From contig JAPWDM010000012.1 of the NCBI GenBank assembly GCA_035578155.1, positions 15,411,619 to 15,475,618 of the forward strand: 64,000 nt of DNA, in the 5' to 3' direction. The notes under the pieces are model-generated. The model searched no databases and was not told where the DNA came from. It saw only the letters and a list, made by a program, of their open reading frames with translations. This document shows positions 1 to 10,751 of this stretch, in pieces (position 1 is the stretch's first letter; each line of letters starts with the position of its first letter). A program made the translations under genes and the position numbers. Origin of the DNA: Brachynemurus nebulosus. Taxonomy: Eukaryota; Arthropoda; Insecta; Neuroptera; Myrmeleontidae.

Positions 1-99
1 TTGAGACCATGTAGGATGTTGATTACTAATTATAACATTGTACAAACATATAAGGAACTTTATTTATTCAATTCTCCTATCGCAGCATCCTGCATAAGG

Positions 100-470
100 A
101 ACTTTCATAAAAATCAATTATTTTTTAGAGTTCTGGCATCCTTATGAATAGTTCCAGAGTTCTCAATATATATTTTAAATAGGTTTGATGGTTAAATATC
201 AAAAAATCAGTTTCAAAAATTGGGTGTACCAACTTCACGCAGCGCACCGAATCATAAAAATCAATTATTTTTTTAGAGCTCTAGCATCCTTATGAATAGT
301 TAGGCACATCTAATTTTTGGCACATCTAATTTTTGAAATTGAATTTTTTGGTACTAAATCATCGGAACTATTTAAAATATGTATAGGGAACTCTAGAACT
401 ATTCAAAAGGATGCCAGAACTCTAAAAAAAATTTAAAGTTCTCACATTCGGTGTGCCAACTTCACAGGAC
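100..470. repeat. Inverted repeat at window start
   Basis: A segment around 121-185 (motif TTAGAGTTCTGGCATCCTTA) recurs as its reverse complement around 364-430. A further direct copy of its first half lies at about 250-300. The phrase 'gtgtgccaacttcac' or a close variant also occurs twice. This looks like a decayed foldback repeat whose left edge may lie outside the window. No coding potential is visible. The stretch from 541 to 1168 that follows is AT-rich and I recognise nothing in it. Confidence 0.6.
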
Positions 471-1170
471 CAAAAATTTTTGAATAAGGAGAAATTTTGG
501 AAAAAAGTTAATTTTTTTCTCGAAAATTTCCAAAAATAACATGTTTTGGACATCGGACGTGCCTGGTTAACGAACTTGTACAACAGTTTGGGATTTTTGG
601 GAATTTCTGCTACAGTTTTGCACCATTTTATACCACAGTTATAATGGGCTCAAGTTACCCTAATTTTAAGGTTATTTTACTGATTTATCAAAACCTTAAT
701 TTAAAAAATTAACGAAATAATTAACGAAATATCTGAATTTAGTTTAGTAATGAACAAAATATTAAAACTATACACTTACCTTCCTTTGTAAGCTATCACA
801 ATTATTTTTACAATCAAAAGCTAGCAACGTAACAAAACATCAATTTCAAACAGAGAGGAAACAACACTTGCCTCACCTCTAGTGTCAATTTTCAGAACTA
901 CCTAAACTTAAACACCGTAAACATACTGCTGTTACCTATTAGCTAAACATCTAACTTACTTCTACTATTGAATAATATAAGCACAAAACAGAAAATAGTA
1001 CTTTTTCCGTTTTGGGCTCAAGTAATCCGCATCTACGGTATATCGTTCGTTATACGGTATTGTCATCACTTCTATTCATCTGTATAAGTATTTTTGTGCG
1101 AGACACATATAAAGAGCAGTTATATACTTATACACTTACATAGGTTACATATACGTCCAGAAATAATATA

Positions 1171-2078
1171 GGGTGAATGCGGGAGAGATCCCGCACATTT
1201 TGAAAACACTTGATGATTCTTAAAGTATGCATTTAATTGATTTGAAATTTGGTACACAATAAATGTATACATTGTTCTTTAAAATTATTTATAAATAATT
1301 TCAAATTTTGAGTCATAAAGGATCTATAATTAACATTTTTGTAGAGCCTGCAAAGCGGCGTCTCTCCCACACCTATGGGAGAGATGCCGCATCAAAGAAG
1401 GTCAGATGCCGCATCAAAGAAGGTCAGATGCCGCATAGTTCATATTAAAAATTTTGCATTTTACACACATCTCCATACATGATGCATGCCATATGTAACC
1501 ATTTTTGGCACTTTATACATCTTAACCAGTGAACTTTTTTTGTTTCTGAGTACTTTTCAAAACATTCAATACACAGGCAATCATCATTATTTTCGTTATT
1601 TTCACTAATATGAGGGCTCTTATTGATCCATTAATGGATCTTTTATATAAGTCTATATTTTTAACATGTAATATGATACGGCATCTATACCAACCTTAAA
1701 TGCGGCATCTCTCCTTTTTGTTGGGATAGATGCCGCATGTTGCTATAGCAAGCATAGTGCGGAATTCTAACCAAAAATTTTATACAGTACTTTTAAAGTA
1801 TACCTAAATTAATTAATAACAAAACTCATTTTCATTAAAACAATGAAATATACATTCTTAAATTCTAATGAATTAAATGCTTGATAAAATATTACGTTAA
1901 AGAACTTACTTTTCAATAATAAAAAGTTCTATAATTACTAAACTGATGGACTAATCATAAATGTTGCCATATACAGCTTAAATAAGTAACTTATTTTAAA
2001 CATATAATCCATTAATAGCGCTATCTATCAATCAACGGACGAACTTTGGGCACTGCGGCATCTCTCCCGCACTTACCC
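1171..2078. mobile_element. TA-flanked inverted-repeat element, 908 bp
   Basis: The ends are inverted repeats of roughly 25 bp, beginning GGGTGAATGCGGGAGAGAT on the left and, read inward from the right, GGGTAAGTGCGGGAGAGAT. TA stands directly outside both ends (1169-1170 and 2079-2080), as in Tc1/mariner-type insertions. The motif GGGAGAGATGCCGCA or its core recurs inside near 1376, 1407, 1427, 1700 and 1726 in both orientations, so the element has its own internal repeat set. No transposase frame is visible. It is a non-autonomous element, and its superfamily is inferred only from the TA duplication. Confidence 0.75.
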
Positions 2079-2096
2079 TAAATAAATTCACATGTA

Positions 2097-2870
2097 GGGG
2101 AAAGTTGCCTTGACTACCTTTGATGGACTGTCACCTTATATTTGAAAATAGTCCTGTCGTAGCACCTGGATAATATTGTGAATTTCCTGTTACTGGGCAT
2201 TGGCGAATCTCACCTAAAACCTGTATCCACCTAAAATATTGTAGTTTAACTCAAAATCGATTGAGTAGTTAATTTTTGGCGCTTTTAGGACCCCCGAACA
2301 CCGGCGAACATCATATAACATAATCTATATCCATTTAAAATAGTTTAGCTCTCGAATTTTCAAAATCGGTGATGACGCGTTTTTGAAAATTTACTTAATT
2401 TTTATTTTGAAAAATGGAACAGATACAATATATCGTTAACAATGAAGCATTTTATCATAAAGAAATTCAGCAAATTTTTTTATTTTTTCAAAAGCTAGTT
2501 CACTTAGAATAATGGTTTAAAAGCTTGTCTTATGTAGTTTTTTACGCTCTTTTCGATGATGTAAATAAATATTAAATTCTAGCCAAATGGTAACAACTGC
2601 AGTTATTGCGAGACTTGTAAAGTTGTAAAAGACGTAATTCAATACATAGACTATCGTACTTGGATACACATTACCTACGGAGAATTTAGAGCAAGAAAGG
2701 TTTATTATTGTCAATATTGCTTCAAGATATCTTAAAATATTATGGTCCAGTCTTGGCAATCTAGGGGCTAACAAAGGAAACTAATGATCTACAAAAACGT
2801 ATTAGACAACCCAATTCCACTTTCTTAGCAAAGGAGTATACCAAATAGTCTAATTAAGACAACTTTCCCC
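2097..2870. mobile_element. TA-flanked inverted-repeat element, 774 bp
   Basis: Terminal repeats begin GGGGAAAGTTGCCTTGA on the left and GGGGAAAGTTGTCTTAA read inward from the right. TA flanks both ends (2095-2096 and 2871-2872). It lies only 18 bp after the previous TA-flanked element. An 85-codon minus-strand frame at 2517-2774 is hydrophobic in places, but I cannot assign it to a family and treat it as chance. The GGGG start and TA duplication are shared with the element at 12367-13210, which suggests related TIR classes. Confidence 0.72.
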
Positions 2871-3128
2871 TATGTAGGTATTTCAATGTAAGTTCCACAT
2901 GGTGATGAAACAAACAGTCTTGGCCTCATAACCTTGCAAAAAATGCTAGATTAAGACAGAAGCCAATACTATACATATCTAGCAAGACCAGTACCAAGAC
3001 TACAATTAAATCGGTTATATCGTAGAAAGGGCACATGTTACATTTTCGAATATCTCAGACAGAGTAATAAAAACCTTCCCTGAGAAAGAGTATGCAGCTG
3101 AAAAGATTTGTAATTTTTACTAGTAAAA

Positions 3129-3390
3129 TTTTAAATTAAAAATCACAAAGTGATTGAAAAAATTATCAAACTGGATCGGCTGGGAATCGAACCCAAGATC
3201 TCCCGGTAACTTGTCAGGTGTCCACTAGCCAGTTTGATAATTTTTTCAATTACTTTGTGATTTTTAATTTACATTTGGATTTTAGTCATAAGTACTAACC
3301 GACATATGAATACTGCGTATGTTTAAATGCGAACAAATGTTCGTCATACGTAGTAGTTTCACAAGCACTCGATAATATTTGAAATTGAAA
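3129..3390. repeat. Inverted pair of tRNA-derived SINE fragments
   Basis: At 3129-3230 the minus strand carries the 3' half of a tRNA-like head, with the B-box-like GGTTCGATTCCCAGCCGATC read on that strand, followed by its AT-rich body. At 3231-3390 the plus strand carries the body and tail of the same family, including 'gtatgtttaaatgcgaac' and the tail 'cacaagcactcgat'. The two pieces are head to head and form a palindrome around the junction. The better-preserved relative is at 37363-37645. The A-box half of the head is missing, so Pol III competence is unlikely. Confidence 0.8.
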
Positions 3391-4017
3391 GCAGAAATAA
3401 TTAAATAAAAAAACACACATGTGCCCATTCTGAAATAACCGATTCAATTATGGTTGCAGAATCGACACAATTGGGAATTTAAAAAAAAATTCTGCAACAC
3501 TTTAAGGTCATAGTGTAAATCCAAACCTTAAAAATATGGATCAAAATTTCCTTGTTAAAAAAAGTCCCAAAATCGTCACACGTTAATTTCACAATTCACT
3601 GAACACAATAAAGTGCATTAAAAAAGTTGAAGTAAGAAACTGCACTGCTATGTTTTGTTTTACAAATAAATAATTCTAGAAAACAACATTAAATGGGTAT
3701 GTCATGTAAAAAGAGTTATTACTCAAACAGTTCAAAAGTCATCGACAATTAGTAAATCTTTGTAGCTTTTCGTAGCGTTTGAAATAAGAAGCACAGAGTA
3801 AGGCAAATGTGAAATTTGTAGATTACGTTTATACAAATAGTTGGTAATAAGTAAACTAGAATTTGTTAGTTTTAATCCTAAACAGTTGAAATAAATATAT
3901 GTATCTGAAACTTTCTAATAGCCGGTTCACATCGAAGCATCCATAAGTAATAAATAATAAGTTGGAAATTTTAATAATTTGGTCGTAAATTATTAGTTGA
4001 ATATTGTGACAAAAAAT
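3391..4017. other. No recognisable feature
   Basis: AT-rich sequence without long frames, terminal repeats or RNA-like structures that I can support. Confidence 0.5.
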
Positions 4018-4242
4018 ATGTCAACAAATACATTCAACCAAAAACCCCACCCTCAACCAGTTCTTCCAGGTGTTAAGAAGATCCCACCAGTTTTAATTAA
4101 CTTATCAAACCAGTTGAACGAAAGGCATACTTCGTCGAATGAGCGTTTAAGACATTTTCTTTTTCACAATAGATACTCAGTGCGATTTGTGACCAAATTA
4201 TTAAGATTTCTGACGTTTCTTTTTTTCAGGTATTTTATATAA
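4018..4242 (+). CDS. Unrecognised 74-codon open frame running into pyrimidine array
   Basis: The first ATG of this frame is at 4018 and the stop at 4240-4242. The first half is rich in Pro, Asn, Gln and Lys (it begins MSTNTFNQKPHPQPVLPG). The last part is Leu/Phe-rich because it reads into the pyrimidine array that follows. No domain is recognised. It could be the first exon of a small gene whose intron begins at the array, but joining its last in-frame base to the final acceptor at 4436 gives an early stop. I therefore regard a chance frame as more likely. Confidence 0.15.
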   Translation: MSTNTFNQKPHPQPVLPGVKKIPPVLINLSNQLNERHTSSNERLRHFLFHNRYSVRFVTKLLRFLTFLFFRYFI

Positions 4243-4440
4243 TTTTCTTTTATCTTTTAGGCACTTTTCCTTTTTAGGTAATTAATTCTTTTCCTCTCCC
4301 TCTTTTTTAGGTATACGTAATCTATTTTCTCTTTTCTTTTTTAGGTATATAATTTTTCTTTCTCTTTTAGATTCTTAATATATTTTCTTCTTTTAGGTGT
4401 ACATAATTTTATTTTCTATTTTATAGGTACATAATTAATA
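4215..4440 (+). repeat. Tandem array of pyrimidine tract plus AG-GT units
   Basis: Eight short units follow one another. Each is a run of 8 to 20 pyrimidines ending in AG. The AG dinucleotides end at 4229, 4260, 4277, 4310, 4344, 4380, 4396 and 4436. In six of them GT follows immediately (mostly AGGTA), in one GC follows and in one AT. Spacing is mostly 31 to 40 bp, with two half-length steps of 16-17 bp. Each unit therefore resembles a splice acceptor directly abutting a splice donor, as at recursive (zero-length exon) splice sites. A plain minisatellite that happens to contain this word is the alternative. Confidence 0.6.
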
Positions 4441-5480
4441 ATGTTTTATTTCGGCGAAAAAACTACTGAAGAGGATTACCAAAATGATCGAAACCGATCT
4501 AGTAAAAAGAAAGAAGAAAAACTAATATAAAACAATTTTTCTGGAAAAGGGTCCCAAAAATATTATTATTCTATTGTGACATTTTATTATTTAAATAAGC
4601 TTCGTTTAATTTCAGAATATACATTTTATGTAGAATGATCTAGCCGACATTAGTGAGTATGAAATAACGACTTTTCTTGATTTGGCTAAGCACATTATGG
4701 TCTAACCCCGCTTCCAAGGATCAGTTGCCAATATTAAGGTGATATTCGCCAAAAAAACATCATAAAAAGACCTTATTTATTATTTTTTTATACAAATAAA
4801 TATTTTATTAAAGAAATAAATATACAACATTGTTTCTACATGATTGTGATGAGATTATAATTTTTTTTTTTTTTTTGTAAATTCAAAAATGAGCTGAGTA
4901 AAAATGACTTTGAAGTCGACACTGCGACTTTTTTCCACCTTGATGGTTCCTCGCGTTCTGAAATCCCTAGCGAACCAAAATCGAAAAATCAAGAATTTTC
5001 TGAAAATATACATATGCAGTTATGGCACTAGCTAGGATCTAAGAAAAAAAAAATAAAAAACCAGCGAGGTTTATAGTAAAGAGCATTATTGTAAATTGCG
5101 TGCACTAAAATCCCCATAACTTTTTGATTTTTGATTTTTTTTTCTTTTAAATAAAATTTTAGGGAAATATTTCTAACACCTTAAGGAACATAATTATGAT
5201 GGAAAAAAATCGATTCCTTTTTTTTAGCGAATCCCCCCTTAACATACAGTGGCCATCCAATGGTACGTACTCCGATTTTACGTAGTGACGTCAGCGATTT
5301 AGTGGGGTTCTCCTCTCACAGATATGTTGATGTTTGTCTGTGTTGGTGAAAATTTATGTACCAAGCCAGAGTCAGGACCATAGGTAATATTGTCTGAGGG
5401 TCTCGTAGCCTTTAAAAATTTTAAAATTTCACTGCAGATATATATGCACATATTCTGCATACGTAATATGCAAAATGCAA
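4441..5480. other. AT-rich stretch without assignable features
   Basis: Contains poly-T and poly-A runs, and a 28-codon frame from ATG 4441 to a TAA at about 4530 that begins MFYFGEKTTEEDY and cannot be assigned. Near 5258-5290 stands the motif CCGATTTTACGTAGTG; an inverted version occurs near 6440-6465. The two may be the outer ends of a foldback element enclosing the 103-bp array. Confidence 0.35.
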
Positions 5481-5494
5481 ATGCAAGATGAGTA

Positions 5495-6175
5495 ACGTAA
5501 AATTCTAGAATATTCTAATCATCAACTAGCAGAGGTATCAAAAAACAAACTTCACTGTTGAATTGGTCATTAAAAATGAAATTAAACAGTGTAGTTTGGC
5601 AAAAATTCTAGAACGTTCTATTTGTCAACTAACAAAGATATTGAAAAATCAATTGTACCATTTAATTGTCCATTGAAAAAGAGGTCAAATTACACATTTT
5701 GACAAATGTTCTGGAATATTCTATTCGTCAACTAGCAAAGATATTCAAAAACAAACGGCCCCATTGAATTGGGTACCAAAAAAGAAACCAAATAACATAT
5801 TTTGAGAAATCTTCTAGAATGTTCTATTTGTCAACTAACAAAGATATTGGAAAATCTACTGCACCACTTAATTTTCCAACCGAAATTAAACTAATGTAAA
5901 CCAAATGTCCGATTTTGACAAACAATTTTTGCTATCTGACAAATAGAATATTCTAGAACATTTATGAAAATGTGCTATTCCGTATTTTATTCGATGACCA
6001 ATTAAATGGTACAATCGATTTTTCGATACCTTTGTTAGTTGACGAATAGAACATGCTAGAATTTTTGTCAAAATACGCTGCTTAATCTAATTTTTAGTGC
6101 GCAATTCAATAGTGAAGTTTGTTTTTTGGTATTTTTGCTAGTTCACGAGTAGAATATTCTAGAATTTTTGTCAGC
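5495..6175. repeat. Palindromic 103-bp-period array with heat-shock-element-like motifs
   Basis: Four direct units, then three inverted ones. The diagnostic word sits at 5503-5517, 5606-5620, 5709-5723 and 5812-5826 on the plus strand and at 5944-5958, 6047-6061 and 6150-6164 in the opposite orientation. Every step within a series is exactly 103 bp. In six of the seven copies the word fits TTCnnGAAnnTTC (for example TTCTAGAATATTC); in the copy at 6047 the middle triplet is mutated. That is the arrangement bound by trimeric heat shock factor. Between the words lie variable phrases such as 'gtcaactaacaaagatat'. No reading frame is conserved. Confidence 0.85.
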
Positions 6176-6770
6176 TTCCGCTATTTGACGTCTTTTACGC
6201 TGATGAATGCGATAGTGAAGTTGATTTTTCGACAGTTGTCTAAAAGTCGTCACTCATATTCATTAGTATAACATTCGATTTCCTTTGTCTACACAACCGA
6301 ATTTTAGGTGTAAATTGTCTCTTAAGATAATATTGTTTTAAATAAATTCAGATAAATAATATTTACCAACCCCCCAAAACCAAAGTTTACCGACGCCCCT
6401 GATCTTCCGATTTTACGTACTTCCCCTTAAATTTGTACCGACCACTACGTAAAATTGGATTTGTGGTGTAATTTGCGAGGTGTACACTTTTGATTTTACA
6501 AACAATCTTATATTTTTATTTCGGATAAAATAGAATAAAATAAAAATTTTTTTTATAATAAATCATAATTAACCCAACAGTGAAAGACGCTTACAAATGG
6601 TAGTCAAATAAAGGCAAATAATCATGAAAAGGTAAAAGAGCAATAATGAATGTATGTAAATGCAAATATATACCTATGTAGAAGGCTAAGCATGAAAAAG
6701 ATGGATATTATTACCTCATCAAAAGGCGCCTTTTTTATGCTTCATTTTGTCACGGTTGAAGATCGATTTG
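6176..6770. other. No recognisable gene
   Basis: AT-rich. It holds the possible right end of the foldback repeat near 6408-6470 (CCACTACGTAAAATTGG). Nothing else can be supported. Confidence 0.4.
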
Positions 6771-6975
6771 TATATTATGAGAATGTGTGTGACGTATATA
6801 TGGCTTCGTTATCGCCACACCGTGACGTGACGTGACGTGACGGTATACGGGTATAGTGTGTCGGTAGTCAGTGGCAAATAACACGACGGATGGCAAATAG
6901 GTACAATGATGATGACACTGTAAATGGCACGGCTGGCACACGCGTGTCGTGTCGTGTCGGTCGACAATAAGTCAG
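6770..6975. other. GC-richer block with GTGAC and GTGTC microrepeats
   Basis: This block is visibly richer in GC than its surroundings. It contains a run of GTGAC units near 6822-6842, which creates overlapping TGACGTGA words, and a GTGTC run near 6945-6960. Such words match CRE/XBP1-type bZIP sites, so a regulatory role is conceivable, but simple slippage explains the arrays. No TATA box or exon start could be tied to it. Confidence 0.3.
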
Positions 6976-7499
6976 TCAGAGGGGAGTAATTTAAATGAAA
7001 ATAAAGTTATAAGGAATGACGCAATGTTACCAAAATGAAATAAATGTTGTATGTAGTAAGTTAATATTCAAAAAATGTTTTCTTATATCTCGTACAAGAG
7101 CAATGTTGTTGTAAAAAGAATAAAGAAAGATATTTTCTATAGATATCACCTACGGCATTATTTGAGTTGTTTAAAGTGGAGATACGGGGATATTATGTAT
7201 TATATGGGAACCTGATATGCGGTAAATTGTAGTGGAAAGCGGTACGGTAAAGGAAAAATGGTATCTTTCGTTTTTTGTTTTTTTTTTTAAACTAATTTTT
7301 CGTTTTGGGAATCATCGATCACATTGTTTTATTCGCATATACTTTCCGTAAGAATTGATAAGAATAGGGTTAATTGGGAAAAATTATAAAACATTTTTGT
7401 AAAATGTTTTTTAATGATAATTTAATTCATGTGTAGCTATTAAGTTCCATAAAAATATTGTAGTTTTTACACTTTTACCATGGAAAAAAGTTAGGACAA

Positions 7500-7735
7500 A
7501 TTTTTACAGCGAGAAAAATAGTACAAAACATTTAATTGGTCATTTCATTGTAGGTAAACACGATAAAAACGAAACAAAAATTCCTATCGGTAAATTTTAC
7601 TACGTTCGTGCGCTCAACTTTGCTTTCGTGGGAAATCGACAATTTCCCGCACTTATTGCACAATATACTATTATTTAGTTCATTAGTGTTTTGTTTAATT
7701 TTGTTTTTCATTGCAAATTGCAATAGTAGTTACTG
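7500..7735 (-). mobile_element. Partial copy of the hairpin MITE family
   Basis: Read on the minus strand, 7580-7675 matches the left hairpin of the elements at 9404 and 10131: TAGTATATTGTGCAATAAG, then GTGCGGGAAATTGTCG, then the phrase with 'cgaaagcaaag'. Only one side of the family hairpin is present, so this is a broken copy. The 63-codon frame over it is not a protein gene. The region 7736-8120 contains 'tgtccggc' words and a TAGGGTTGCC-like end read from the minus strand near 7985, but no complete element. Confidence 0.6.
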
Positions 7736-8122
7736 CTAACTACTATTGCCATGCAATTATTGAAATTAATATTGTAACGAATATTGAATGATTAATAATA
7801 AAGAAAACTTATTCAATCAATTTTATTCTTGTTTCATTCGAATTTAAGAAAAATTTTATGGTAATTAATAAAAAAGCCTTGTTTTACTTTTAAAAAAATT
7901 GTCGTGTTATACTAAGACTAAAAAATTAAGGATGTCCGGCTAAACTGACTGCTGTGTCCGGCTTTTCGGTTTTAGGATCTGGCAACCCTATGTACGAACC
8001 TATGTTCCGTTATGAATGTGAGGAAGTTGAAACCACTATCAGCAAAAAATTTTTAAAAAATTGACTTGGTACAAACCAATACTCAGCTGACGATATAGAA
8101 TCGTCTATGTAAAAGATATGTA

Positions 8123-9008
8123 CCGTAAAACCGTCTAGACCGGGATACTTTTTTACATTTTTTGGTATAATTTTATGTTTATACATGTTTCCTTCATAGA
8201 TATCACCAAAAAAAGTATTATCATTAGAAAGAGCGTATATAATTTATTATATCCTTGACCCATTTGTTTCATTATAAGTAAAAAAAATAAAAAAATAAAA
8301 AATAATTAGTAAGTGTCCGGGTCTACACCCCAAATCCGTCTTGATCCGGACACTTACTTAAATAATGTAATAACATGCAAACTAACCTCTCCCGTCGGGG
8401 TTAGGACAGTTTTTTATATCGTCTGATGTCTTTGAACCTGTCAAAGGCTTCAAAACATTTTGTGGGAAGGAGAGGGGTCAATACATACATAGTATGCCTC
8501 TCTATGAAGTAAACATGTGATATGACACCAGAAGGAGGCATAAACCGCGTAATTCTGTCGGGATTTTAACGTATGGATAGTGGAAGTTACAGCCAGTGCG
8601 AATCGCGGCCATAGTGTAATAAACTGATGTGTCCGGGTCTAAACGGATATATGTATATAGGATGTATTTTTTATATATACATCGAATATAACTTCAAACA
8701 TCATTAAATGATGCGCGATAAAATTCTGAACACATACATATCAAAATTAAAACAATATGACAATTATGACGAAAATTACATGTCTAAGTTAGACACACAT
8801 TTTATTTCTTTGAAAAACTGGAGAATAGTAATCCTGTAAAATGAGACAGTAAAAGTTGAAATCCGTAGTTTTTATTGGTACAACTGTTTAAAAGATGTTT
8901 TTCTCTCTCTAATGACGTCAGGAACAAATGTTTATTGTAGCAGGTTAATGTAGAAACTATTTACTTTGAAGATTGGTGCAAAGTGTCCGGGTCTAGACGG
9001 TTTTACGG
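8123..9008. mobile_element. TA-flanked inverted-repeat element, 886 bp
   Basis: Both ends begin CCGTAAAACCGTCTAGACC (right end read inward) and are flanked by TA at 8121-8122 and 9009-9010. The word GTGTCCGGGTCTA recurs at about 8313, 8627 and 8980, with an inverted GATCCGGACACTTA near 8343, so the element has internal copies of its subterminal motif. No transposase is visible. Probably a non-autonomous Tc1/mariner-like element. Confidence 0.75.
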
Positions 9009-9372
9009 TAACTCACTCCTACTGACACGGAATTCCAAAATCCATTTCAAAGGTAATTTATTATTAATATTTTATTTATTATTTCAATTACACAATTGTG
9101 TGTATGATTACTACTACGATGCTCGTATACAACAGCCTGCTGTATTATTTGTTATTATTTGTGGTATAAAAGATAACAGCAACAACAATTGGTTGGAAAT
9201 TTCGAATGATGGAAATGAAATATTTGTGTTTATTTTGAAACATGGGCAACTGACAAACGCACATTAGCGCCGCTACTCTGTCTGTTTTGTTTAATAACAA
9301 AACAATTACTTATTTGTGTTTTGTTTATTATAATACATCATTTTATAGATACTGTTGCTAGGCTGTATACCC

Positions 9373-10751
9373 TGCCATAGTATACAGGGTGGAATAGTAT
9401 ATTGTGCAATTAGTGCGGGAAATTGTCGATTGCCCACGAAAACGAAGTTGCACGTCATTCGCTTGAGTGGGGCAATCGACAATCCCGCACGAGTTGCACA
9501 TACTATTTTTTATTATGAATTTGACATACTTTTTTCTATTATTATTACTATTTTTGACATTTTTATTACTTTTTAAAATAATATTTTTAAGTGTTCGTCC
9601 TTTTTTTCTGAATTAATTATGGTTTAAATTATTTTGTTGGTGGTTTCTATAGAAATAATTATGAAATATTTATTAAATGAAAAATCAAGAGGCGGCTTTG
9701 CGTGGTCTGATTAAATTTTGCGTGTATTATTGTCAATTTGCGGGTGAAAAGTTACTTTCCACACGCAAAAAGTATGTGGGAAGAGTACAATGGGCAAACA
9801 GCTATTTTGTGTACAGAAATGTGTGCGCCAAGTTAGTACTTCTCCCGCATGAGTAATAAAAAATATATAAATCTCGCTGCGAAAACAGTGGGTAGATTTC
9901 AATCAACGTAATTAATATTTGCCAACAAATTTGAACCAGAAGTATCTTCAACAGAGAAAATTTGATACTAAATATCTTTCAGAAAAATGGCGACCTTAAA
10001 ATTTTTTTAATTCGTCTCTAACCATGTTATTTTTTAAAATAAATTTTCTGTTTTTAAAAAAGCAACATACAATAAACAGTAACTAGCAGTCAACATATTT
10101 ACAAAATTTTTGGATTTTTGATCAATAATAGTATATTGTGCAATAAGTGCGGGAAATTGTCGGTGCCCACGAAAGCGAAGTTGAGCGCACGAACGTAGTG
10201 AGTGCGCTCATTCGCTTAAGTGGGACAATCGACAATCCCGCACGAGTTGCACATACTATTTTTTATTACGAATTTCACATACTTTTTTTCTATTATTATC
10301 ACTATTTTTGACATTTTTATTATTTTTTAAACTAATATTTGTAGTGTGTTCGTCTTTTTTTTCGGAATTAATTATTGTTTAAATTACTTTGTTGGTGGTT
10401 TCTATAGAAATAATTATGAAATATTTATTAAATGAAAAATCAAGAGGCGGCTTTGCGTGTTTTGATTAAATTTTGCATGTTTTATTGTCAATTTGCGTGT
10501 GGAAAGTTACTTTCCACACGCAAAAAACTATGTGGGAAGAGTACAGTGGGCAAACAGGTATTTTGCGTACAGAAATGTGTGCGCCAAATTAGTACTTCTC
10601 CCGCATGAGTAATAGAAAATTATATTTAAAATAATTTGGAAACATCGTGAAGTCAATTCATTTGCGATTTTCTCAAACTGTTAATTCCGAAAATAACTTC
10701 TGCGATGTTAATGTCTACAGGGCGTGAGTTATTTACTTTCCAGCCTGTATA
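9373..10751. mobile_element. Composite element carrying two hairpin MITEs
   Basis: The outer ends are TATACAGGGTGGAA on the left and, read inward from the right, TATACAGGCTGGAAAG. The first insert (9404 to about 9860) interrupts the left end; the second (10131 to about 10620) sits in the middle. Both begin TAGTATATTGTGCAA and start with a hairpin of about 130 bp whose arms contain GTGCGGGAAATTGTCG and its complement. Both end with 'cttctcccgcatgagtaat' and contain the palindrome GTGGAAAGTTACTTTCCAC or a variant of it. The sequence between them matches 22759-23036, so the carrier is itself a repeat family. No protein frame is supported. Confidence 0.72.

Noticed and set aside
2517..2774. 85-codon hydrophobic minus-strand frame, possibly a membrane protein fragment
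   Set aside because: Lies wholly inside a TA-flanked MITE, no family recognised, and AT-rich codons explain the hydrophobicity.
5495..6175. CRISPR array
   Set aside because: Regular 103-bp spacing, but repeats are not separated by unique spacers, the orientation inverts midway, and the context is eukaryotic transposon DNA.
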